From Acidithiobacillus sp. (GTDB lineage Bacteria; Pseudomonadota; Gammaproteobacteria; Acidithiobacillales; Acidithiobacillaceae): a stretch of 17,072 bases of DNA. Location of the stretch: contig DAIAVG010000011.1 of the NCBI GenBank assembly GCA_027445725.1, positions 1-17,072 of the forward strand, given 5' to 3'. Below, piece after piece: positions 8,202 through 13,932 of this stretch. Every line of letters starts with the position of its first letter. The first letter of the stretch is position 1. The notes below the pieces were generated by a model. The model saw only the letters and a program-made list of their open reading frames with translations, was not told the DNA's origin and ran no database searches. Position numbers and translations under genes: made by a program.

Positions 8202-9910
8202 GTTTTGAACTGGCGGGGATTGGTGCCTCCGGCGGCATCGCCATCGGCAGGGCGCTGGTACTTGAGCCCACCACCCTCGATATTCCTGAGCATTTACTGC
8301 TGCCTGAAGCCGTAGAGCCGGAAGTGTTGCGCCTGCGTGCGGCCTTGAGCAGCGCCCGGGATGAGCTGTTCTCGGTGCGCGACGCGATCCCGAGCGATGC
8401 CCCGCAAGATACGCGTCTTTTTATCGATGCGCACTTGTTGATGCTCGATGATCCGGCGCTGCGCGAGCGGCCCCTGCGGTCTATTCGTGATGAACATCGC
8501 AATGCAGCATGGGCTATCCATTTGGAGCGGGAGCGGCTGCTGGAGATTTTTGACCGCATGGAAGACGCGTATTTGCGCGCCAAGCGGGAAGATATTATTC
8601 AGGTGATAGACCGGGTTCTGCGCCATCTGATTGGTGTAAAGACCCCCGTCCTGCAGAGCGCCGAGGGCCAGATCATCATCGCCGAAGATCTGACGCCGGC
8701 CGATACGGTGTTGATGAAAAAAGACAAGGTGCTCGCCTGGGTAACCGACTTTGGTGCGGCGAACTCTCACTCCGCTATTCTGGCCAGAAGTCTCGGACTT
8801 CCGGCCGTGGTCGGCACGCACTCGGCGACGCGCCTGCTACGTAGCGGTGATGTGGTGATTGTCGATGGGGACCAGGGTATCCTGCTGGTTGCGCCGGATG
8901 CCCTGATATTGCGGCAATATCAGGTGTTGCAGGAGCAGCGGCAACGGCGTCGGCGGTTGTTGGAAGAGCAGCGCGATCTGCCCGCGATAACTGTAGACGG
9001 GGTGCCTATTTATCTGCGCGCTAATATTGAATTGCCAGATGATATCGATATGGTGCGGCGCATGAATGCGGATGGTGTCGGCCTTTATCGCAGCGAGTTT
9101 CTCTTCATGAATCGCCCGGACATCCCGGATGAGGAAGAGCAATTCCACGCCTTTGCCCGAGTGGTAGAGCAGATGGATGGGGCACCAGTGACCATCCGTT
9201 CTCTCGACATCGGCGCCGACAAGGGCCTGCGTGATGACGATGCGGGGCTCCACGCTGCGCTCAATCCGGCCCTTGGCTTGCGCGGGCTGCGTCTTTGTCT
9301 GCGGCGTCCGGAATGGTTCCGGCCGCATCTGCGCGCCATTCTTCGCGCTTCGGCATTGGGGCCGATACGACTGATGCTGCCCATGCTCAGCAGTATGGGG
9401 CAATTACTGCAAACCCGGGCGCTGGTCAGTGCGTTGCAGACAGAATTGCGCGCCGAAGGGCACGCCTGTGATGTGGATATGCCGCTGGGCATTATGGTGG
9501 AAGTGCCTGCCGTGGCCATGGCAGCGCACTACTTTGCCGGGCGGGCAGATTTTTTCTCCATCGGCACTAACGATCTGATTCAGTACGCGCTGGCAGTGGA
9601 TCGCGGTGATGATGACGTCAATGATCTCTTTGACCCCCTGCATGCCGGGGTATTGGCGATGATTCAATACACCATCACCGCCGGTCATGCACGGGGCATC
9701 CCGGTAGCGATGTGCGGCGAGATGGCGGCGAACCCGGCCTTTACAGCGCTGTTACTGGGATTGGGGTTGCGTGAATTCAGCATGTATCCCGGCGCTATTC
9801 CCGAGGTCAAGGAGGTGATCCGGCAGACCACTATCGCGGAGGCGGAGGCGCTGGCTGCCCGCGCGCTTTCCGGAGAATGGCCGGTGCTGACGGGGGGCGG
9901 GCATAGTTAG
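8198..9910 (+). CDS. ptsI: Phosphoenolpyruvate-protein phosphotransferase, enzyme I
   Basis: Starts the PTS chain by taking phosphate from PEP and giving it to HPr. At 570 residues it is full length (575 in E. coli). It begins directly with the EI domain (GIGASGGIAIGRA), without the GAF domain of EI-Ntr (PtsP). The active-site His191 lies in FGAANSHSAILARSLGLPA. PEP- and metal-binding segments are LYRSEFLFM, EVPAVAMAAHYFA and FSIGTNDLIQYALAVDR; the catalytic Cys of the C-terminal barrel is in VAMCGEMAANP. The canonical GGxTSH motif reads GAANSH here, a mild deviation. The gene closes the PTS block; an AsmA-like gene begins about 37 bases later. Confidence 0.96.
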   Translation: MSFELAGIGASGGIAIGRALVLEPTTLDIPEHLLLPEAVEPEVLRLRAALSSARDELFSVRDAIPSDAPQDTRLFIDAHLLMLDDPALRERPLRSIRDEHRNAAWAIHLERERLLEIFDRMEDAYLRAKREDIIQVIDRVLRHLIGVKTPVLQSAEGQIIIAEDLTPADTVLMKKDKVLAWVTDFGAANSHSAILARSLGLPAVVGTHSATRLLRSGDVVIVDGDQGILLVAPDALILRQYQVLQEQRQRRRRLLEEQRDLPAITVDGVPIYLRANIELPDDIDMVRRMNADGVGLYRSEFLFMNRPDIPDEEEQFHAFARVVEQMDGAPVTIRSLDIGADKGLRDDDAGLHAALNPALGLRGLRLCLRRPEWFRPHLRAILRASALGPIRLMLPMLSSMGQLLQTRALVSALQTELRAEGHACDVDMPLGIMVEVPAVAMAAHYFAGRADFFSIGTNDLIQYALAVDRGDDDVNDLFDPLHAGVLAMIQYTITAGHARGIPVAMCGEMAANPAFTALLLGLGLREFSMYPGAIPEVKEVIRQTTIAEAEALAARALSGEWPVLTGGGHS

Positions 9911-9947
9911 GCTGAGCCTGCGCAGGATTACGACGTCTGTTATCGTC

Positions 9948-11180
9948 GTGTTGATCCTCATCGTTTCGGCTGCTGTGCTGTTTTGGTTCGTGGGTGGTCC
10001 CCGCTACGTTTTAGAGGGGGTCTTGGCTGCCCGCTTGCAGCGGCCGGTGCATCTCGCCGCCAACCCGGAATGGCATTGGGGAAAACAAGAATTGCGGTTC
10101 ACGTTACCGGGTCTGCGCGTCGGCCCGGCGGCCCACCCTCAGTTCAGCGCCAGTCGACTCATGATGGCGTTAGACTGGCGCTCCCTCTTGCACGGCCAGG
10201 TGCAACTCCAGCAAATCGTACTCGATGCGCCTATGCTTAACGGGCCATGGAAAGGCGCCGCTAACGCAGGTGGTGCTGCGCTTTCCCTGCCAGGTAAGAT
10301 GATAATTCGCGATGGCACGCTGCGCTGGCCGGGTGTGGCCGGACATACCCTGTCCCTAACGGCCGTGAATGGGCAGGTGCTGGCGAAGGGACCCAGTCAG
10401 TTGGCGGGTGGCTGGCACTGGCGGGGAAAAGGCGGGCGCTGGCATTTTGCGGCCGAGATGGGGTCGGCGCCTGCGCTGTTCGCGCGGAATATTTCTTTGC
10501 AAGTGGGTACAACGCTTGATCCGACGCTGCTGCAGGTGGCTATTCCGACGCTCCAAAGCGCGGCAAAGGACATGGTCTTGCCGACGTTGCGCGTCCGCTG
10601 GCAAGCGCGTGGGCAAGGTCCGGCACAGTTGCGCTTGCAGGCGTTACGTCTGAACATGGCGCAAAGCCAGCTTGCGGTGCAGGAAGGCGCGCTGACAGTG
10701 GGGGATGACCTGGCACTCCAAGTCCAAACAGTGGGTCTTAACTGGAAGATATTGCGGGGTCATCTGGCCTATCAGATCACCATCCGGCGCTTGCCCCAGT
10801 TGGCCACCCGCTGGGGGCTGTCCCTGCCGAAGTTGACAGACCCTAATGCTTTGCAACGATTGACGTCGACGGGCACAATCCAGTTAGACAATCCCTATTT
10901 CCAGTGGGCTGTCACCCAGAGCGAGTTGGATGACAGCGCCTGGACGGGCAAAATATCCGGGACCTGGAACCCGCTGGCTATTCATGTCAATCTGCGCGTG
11001 GCGCAACTCAATCTCGGCCGCTATCTGCCTGCTCCCCAACCGGGCACAGCGTCGCCGCTTCCCGCAGTACCGCAGCAGTGGCCAGTGACTGGTGAAATTC
11101 ACATCGCAAAGCTGCTTTGGGGTAAAATTAGCGCCCGCGATCTGGTTATTCGCAGCACAGCCTCCAAGGCGCGGCCATGA
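9948..11180 (+). CDS. AsmA-like membrane-anchored protein, apparently C-terminally short
   Basis: Predicted 410-residue protein with one N-terminal membrane segment (LILIVSAAVLFWFVGG) and a periplasmic beta-rich body. It resembles the first half of AsmA-family proteins, which sit at the inner membrane and are implicated in envelope lipid transport. The N-terminal pattern (RPVHLAANPEWHWGKQELRF, then LHGQVQLQQIVLDAPML) is AsmA-like. The segment TGEIHIAKLLWGKISARDLV resembles the point where AsmA proteins enter the C-terminal domain, but the gene stops 11 residues later, overlapping mutY by ATGA. The start is uncertain: GTG 9948 or TTG 9951 is the first usual start codon, yet the open frame upstream (from 9891) encodes a basic RLSLRRITT stretch that would suit a membrane-anchor N-terminus. 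Family assignment is by pattern only. Confidence 0.65.
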   Translation: MLILIVSAAVLFWFVGGPRYVLEGVLAARLQRPVHLAANPEWHWGKQELRFTLPGLRVGPAAHPQFSASRLMMALDWRSLLHGQVQLQQIVLDAPMLNGPWKGAANAGGAALSLPGKMIIRDGTLRWPGVAGHTLSLTAVNGQVLAKGPSQLAGGWHWRGKGGRWHFAAEMGSAPALFARNISLQVGTTLDPTLLQVAIPTLQSAAKDMVLPTLRVRWQARGQGPAQLRLQALRLNMAQSQLAVQEGALTVGDDLALQVQTVGLNWKILRGHLAYQITIRRLPQLATRWGLSLPKLTDPNALQRLTSTGTIQLDNPYFQWAVTQSELDDSAWTGKISGTWNPLAIHVNLRVAQLNLGRYLPAPQPGTASPLPAVPQQWPVTGEIHIAKLLWGKISARDLVIRSTASKARP

Positions 11181-12286
11181 TCCCCATCGCCGAAACCCTG
11201 CTGGATTGGTACGCCCGCCACGGGCGCCACGACCTGCCGTGGCGCCAGACCCGCGATCCCTATCGCCTCTGGCTTGCAGAAATCATGTTGCAGCAAACCC
11301 AGGTGGAGAGCGCCAAGCCGTATTACGTCCGCTTTCTGCAAGCCTTGCCGAACTGGCGGGCACTGGCAGCGGCGCCGCAGGATCAAGTGCTCGCCCTGTG
11401 GAGTGGGCTCGGTTATTACGCCCGTGCCCGCAACGCCCAGCGCGCGGCGCAGGAGGTGGTCACGGGCTTCGGCGGCCACTTTCCCGATACCCTCGAAGAT
11501 GCCGTCACCCTGCCGGGAGTGGGCCGCAGTACTGCCGCTGCGGTGCTCGCCAGTGCTTTCGGACAAAGACAGGCCATCCTCGACGCCAATGCCCGGCGCG
11601 TGCTCATCCGTAGCCATGCCATAGATGCTGATCCGAAGGCCGCTGCAACGCAGCAGTGGCTCTGGACACTGGCCAGCGCCCTTACTCCTGAGGATGCCCA
11701 TGGCTACAATCAGGCCATTCAGGACCTCGGTGCCATGATCTGCACCCCACGCCAGCCGCGCTGCCCGAATTGCCCTTTGGCTAGCCGTTGTATGGCCCAT
11801 GCCCAAGGACGCAGTCATGCCCTGCCCGTGACGGTTAACAGGCCCCCAAAACCGCAGCGCTGTGCCTTTTTTCTCCTGGTCGCGGATATGGAAGGGCGGA
11901 TATTGCTGGAAAAACGGCCGGATTCCGGCATCTGGGGCGGGCTCTGGTGCCTACCGCAGGCGGCGCCCGATGGCGGCGAATTTTCCATCCTTTGCAACGA
12001 TACCCTTCATCCGCTGGAAGACACCCCCGTCGTACGGCAATTTTTGCAAGAGGCATGGTCGCGTCGTTTGAGGCTGGATCTCCAGTTGATGGCGCTGGAG
12101 GAAGAGCAGCAACATGTTTTTACCCACTTCCAGTTGCGTTTTCGCTGTGCGCATGCGCGCGTTTTGGACAGCGCTGTTGCGGATTCGGCCGCCACTCTGC
12201 GCTGGTATCGTCCCGCAGGCGCTCTGGCACAAGGCTTGCCCACGCCCATCCGACGAATTCTAAGGAATCTCGGCGGCGGTCGCTGA
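11177..12286 (+). CDS. mutY: A/G-specific adenine DNA glycosylase MutY
   Basis: Removes adenine mispaired with 8-oxoguanine, guarding against oxidative mutation. The 369 residues carry the catalytic Glu35 in EIMLQQTQVE, the helix-hairpin-helix LPGVGRSTAAAVL and catalytic Asp136 in LDANARR. The 4Fe-4S loop has Cys189, Cys196, Cys199 and Cys205 with the canonical C-x6-C-x2-C-x5-C spacing. A C-terminal MutT-like domain from about residue 220 (CAFFLLVADMEGRILLEKRP, WGGLWCLPQ) recognises 8-oxoguanine. All key residues are present at near E. coli positions. The start overlaps the AsmA-like stop. The yggX neighbour downstream repeats the enteric mutY-yggX pairing. Confidence 0.97.
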   Translation: MIPIAETLLDWYARHGRHDLPWRQTRDPYRLWLAEIMLQQTQVESAKPYYVRFLQALPNWRALAAAPQDQVLALWSGLGYYARARNAQRAAQEVVTGFGGHFPDTLEDAVTLPGVGRSTAAAVLASAFGQRQAILDANARRVLIRSHAIDADPKAAATQQWLWTLASALTPEDAHGYNQAIQDLGAMICTPRQPRCPNCPLASRCMAHAQGRSHALPVTVNRPPKPQRCAFFLLVADMEGRILLEKRPDSGIWGGLWCLPQAAPDGGEFSILCNDTLHPLEDTPVVRQFLQEAWSRRLRLDLQLMALEEEQQHVFTHFQLRFRCAHARVLDSAVADSAATLRWYRPAGALAQGLPTPIRRILRNLGGGR

Positions 12287-12415
12287 TCCTCTATTTTGCT
12301 ACGTGTGCCGCCAAGTTAAGCAGCCATGCCGTGCGGCTTATTCCTGAGCGGCGAGTTCAGGTAATATAGAGCTACACAGCGTTATCCATCCCAGAACCAT
12401 TGAGGAACTTCCGTT

Positions 12416-12688
12416 ATGTCACGAATGGTACAGTGCGTAAAACTTGGCCACGAGGCCGAAGGTCTTGATCGTCCGCCTTATCCTGGCGCCCTTGGCGCGC
12501 GAATTTATCAAGAGGTCTCTAAGGAGGCCTGGCAGGGTTGGCTCAAACATCAGACCATGCTCATCAACGAATACCGTCTTTCTCCCATTGATCCCAAGTC
12601 GCGGACATTTCTGGAAAAACAGATGGATGCCTATTTCTTTGGCGAGGGTGCCCCGGCACCTGAAGGCTACATACCGCCTGCGCCCTAA
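12416..12688 (+). CDS. yggX: Probable Fe(2+)-trafficking / oxidative damage protection protein YggX
   Basis: Small cytoplasmic protein that in enterics protects iron-sulfur clusters and limits oxidative damage. Its 90 residues match the family length. The N-terminus [21 protein letters not shown] carries the single conserved Cys at position 7. Downstream conserved segments are [34 protein letters not shown] and [20 protein letters not shown] ribosome site lies 9 bases before the ATG. It is 129 bases after mutY; that gap has only a weak TAATAT-type -10 candidate near 12362 and no convincing -35, so transcription may continue from mutY. For an iron- and acid-exposed organism, protecting Fe-S proteins such as MutY is a sensible pairing (inference). 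Confidence 0.95.
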   Translation: MSRMVQCVKLGHEAEGLDRPPYPGALGARIYQEVSKEAWQGWLKHQTMLINEYRLSPIDPKSRTFLEKQMDAYFFGEGAPAPEGYIPPAP

Positions 12689-12750
12689 AACCCCTTAATA
12701 GATGCTACAGGGCGCTTTCCGGAGTGCCCCGCAATCCGCGCAGACCCTGA

Positions 12751-12768
12751 CGTCGTTGCCGGACGACA
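12751..12768. promoter_or_regulatory. Candidate GlrR/QseF-type operator, site 1
   Basis: CGTC-N10-GACA, an inverted repeat that differs by one base from the TGTC-N10-GACA motif described for the sigma-54 response regulator GlrR (QseF) in enterics. It lies about 335 bases upstream of the -24/-12 promoter. It is also part of a hairpin, so it could be an RNA structure instead. Confidence 0.35.
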
Positions 12769-12816
12769 GGCGCGAAGCGCGCCAGACCAAGCCGTTATTG
12801 CAAGGCTGCCAAGTCC

Positions 12817-12834
12817 TGTCGCCTAAAGGTGACG
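12817..12834. promoter_or_regulatory. Candidate GlrR/QseF-type operator, site 2
   Basis: TGTCGCCTAAAGGTGACG, i.e. TGTC-N10-GACG, again one base off TGTC-N10-GACA. Its centre is 66 bases from site 1, about six helical turns, as expected for cooperating enhancer sites. It lies roughly 270 bases upstream of the promoter, within the range used by sigma-54 activators when DNA loops. Confidence 0.35.
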
Positions 12835-13092
12835 CACTGGCTTCTCTTCCTTGTTCCCTCTTCCCTGTTTTTGCTTGGGTGATGGTGATGCATTTCTGTC
12901 TTTTGTCCTCGTACGCTGTTTGTTAACACCATGTATATATGAATGCTTTTTTAAAGTGATGTCTGTTCAGCATCCAAAAGACGCGAGGCGGAGCTCCTTC
13001 CCACCTGCAGGCACATCGGATATAAGCGACTCATCAACGCTCTCCAATGCCGGGTGGTAAAATAATATCAATTAAAAACATACAATTAAATG

Positions 13093-13110
13093 TTGGCACG
13101 ACTCGTGCTT
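13093..13110 (+). promoter_or_regulatory. Sigma-54 (-24/-12) promoter for the Asr-like gene
   Basis: TTGGCACGACTCGTGCTT. The -24 half TTGGCACG is a full consensus match and GG (13095-13096) is exactly 10 bases from GC (13107-13108), the invariant sigma-54 spacing. The -12 half reads GTGCT instead of TTGCW, one mismatch. Transcription would begin near 13120, leaving a leader of about 64 bases before the ATG at 13184. The A/T-rich tract just upstream could aid bending. rpoN is encoded in the same window. Confidence 0.7.
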
Positions 13111-13183
13111 TTGCCTCTTCGCTGTCGAAAAACGGCACCGCCGAGCGCGGAAACTGGAACCACTTTTTGAGGAGAGCTTACCA

Positions 13184-13447
13184 ATGAAGAAGATTGTTGC
13201 CCTGACGGCTGCCCTGTCCTTCCTGACTGCCACTGCTGCCTTTGCTACCGAAGTCCCCGCCGCCGCAAAGGCCCCGGAAAAGACCATGGAGCACAAAGCC
13301 CCTATGCACAAGGCCATGGAGAAGAAGACCGAGCACAAGAAGATTGAGCACAAGAAGGTCGAAAAAAAGGCTCCTGAGCACAAAGTGATGGAGAAAAAGT
13401 CCGAAGTGAAGAAGCCTGTCGAGAAGAAGGCTGAGCCTGCGGCCTAG
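13184..13447 (+). CDS. Exported Lys/Glu/His-rich small protein, Asr-like
   Basis: An 87-residue precursor with a clear Sec signal peptide (MKKIVALTAALSFLTATAAFA) and likely cleavage after Ala21. The 66-residue mature part is low-complexity and probably disordered: 19 Lys, 12 Glu, 5 His, several Ala, Pro and Met, no Cys, no aromatic residue. It contains a run of x-E-(H/K)-K motifs, with Glu at mature positions 29, 34, 39, 44 and 49, a strict five-residue period. Composition and size recall the acid-shock protein Asr of E. coli, a periplasmic disordered basic chaperone; Asr itself is less Glu-rich, so homology is not certain. Translation is supported by GAGGAGAG (13169-13176) 7 bases before the ATG. 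The gene stands alone between a sigma-54 promoter and an intrinsic terminator. Confidence 0.85.
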   Translation: MKKIVALTAALSFLTATAAFATEVPAAAKAPEKTMEHKAPMHKAMEKKTEHKKIEHKKVEKKAPEHKVMEKKSEVKKPVEKKAEPAA

Positions 13448-13498
13448 GGATTTATCGGGTTGCGCCTCTGCGGCCTGACCTGCTGAGTTCTGATTTCT

Positions 13499-13530
13499 AA
13501 ACCTGGGGTTTAAAAACCCCAGGTTTTTTT
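13499..13530 (+). terminator. Rho-independent terminator after the Asr-like gene
   Basis: A stem of AACCTGGGG with CCCCAGGTT, extendable by A-T pairs through the TTTAAAAA loop, followed directly by a run of seven T (13524-13530). It lies 52 bases past the stop codon and ends a one-gene transcript. The opposite strand has only a short T run, so it acts mainly on the plus strand. Confidence 0.9.
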
Positions 13531-13552
13531 GATATCTGCGATTCGCAGCATT

Positions 13553-13581
13553 CAGACATTATCCCCGTCAAAATCTATAAT
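13553..13581 (+). promoter_or_regulatory. Sigma-70-type promoter candidate
   Basis: A consensus TATAAT at 13576-13581 with CAGACA (four of six -35 bases) at 13553-13558, spacer 17. The start would be near 13588, the first base of a 9-bp stem. It could drive a small RNA or a 345-base leader of the propeller gene. Confidence 0.45.
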
Positions 13582-13587
13582 GCAGAC

Positions 13588-13731
13588 TCATGTTGATCAA
13601 ACGGCCCGGACCCGGCAGCAGCGTTCCGTACGACATGAGCCGCTGGCCCAGATAAACCCCGCCTAACGAGGCTGCTAGTAAAACTGGTTGAGGGCGTTTT
13701 CCAGATGCGGTCTCCCGGCTTGGCGAGTTTT
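13588..13731 (+). ncRNA. Possible small RNA or structured 5' leader
   Basis: From the predicted start, CTCATGTTG (13587-13595) pairs with CGACATGAG (13631-13639), and inside it ACGG (13601-13604) pairs with CCGT (13626-13629), giving a long imperfect stem-loop. A GCCT/AGGC hairpin follows, then CTGG/CCAG, and finally a weak CTCCC/GG-GAG hairpin followed by TTTT (13728-13731) that might end the RNA. No known RNA family was recognised. The 3' end is a guess; the transcript may instead run on into the propeller gene. Confidence 0.3.
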
Positions 13732-13932
13732 CTGATGTTTAAGACGGGTTATGGTCGAAGTTACGTTTGGCGCCAGACAACGTTGGCTCGCTGACAAATG
13801 TATAAACATCACAGTAGATAGTTGGTGCAAGTTATATCAAAAGGTGCATGGCATCCAAAAACATTATTATTACTCATTGCTGTAAGGATAGACTAAAATT
13901 CTACTACCGAACCCCAAAGGGATAATTATGTC

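Larger units (their letters stand above)
12689..13092. other. Non-coding interval with clustered hairpins, no supported gene
   Basis: About 400 bases between yggX and the sigma-54 promoter. The first 150 bases are GC-rich with four inverted repeats: GGGCGC/GTGCCC near 12711-12730, GTCGT/ACGAC at 12752-12767, GGCGCG-AAG-CGCGCC at 12769-12783, and GTCGCC/GGTGAC at 12818-12833. A G-poor pyrimidine-rich tract (about 12840-12876) follows and could be a Rho-loading site for yggX transcripts. The final 35 bases before the promoter (13058-13092) are almost pure A/T. Small reading frames here show no family features. Confidence 0.6.
13531..13932. other. Non-coding interval upstream of the propeller gene
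   Basis: About 400 bases with no supported protein. It contains a perfect TATAAT box followed by a long stem-loop (listed separately), a GCCT-AACG-AGGC hairpin near 13662, and an A/T-rich stretch before the propeller gene. A TAAAAT hexamer at 13894-13899 is a weak -10 candidate for that gene; no good -35 accompanies it. Confidence 0.5.

Noticed and set aside
12702..12926. A 74-residue plus-strand reading frame after yggX
   Set aside because: No ribosome site, no recognisable motif, and it runs through hairpins and the pyrimidine tract.
12929..12942. Near-palindrome CATGTATATATG
   Set aside because: Short, imperfect and within A/T-rich sequence; no supporting context.
12970..12979. GCATCCAAAA repeated exactly at 13851-13860, upstream of the propeller gene
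   Set aside because: A ten-base match between two intergenic regions of this size has a fair chance of arising at random, and the flanks do not match.
13590..13655. A 21-residue reading frame starting MLIKRPGPGS, right after the TATAAT box
   Set aside because: The first residues recall the start of MsrP-type proteins but the match stops at once. It is very short, has no ribosome site and lies inside the predicted stem-loop.
13774..13806. TATAAA at 13801 as a promoter for the propeller gene
   Set aside because: No -35 element at acceptable spacing; candidates are 12 or 21 bases away.
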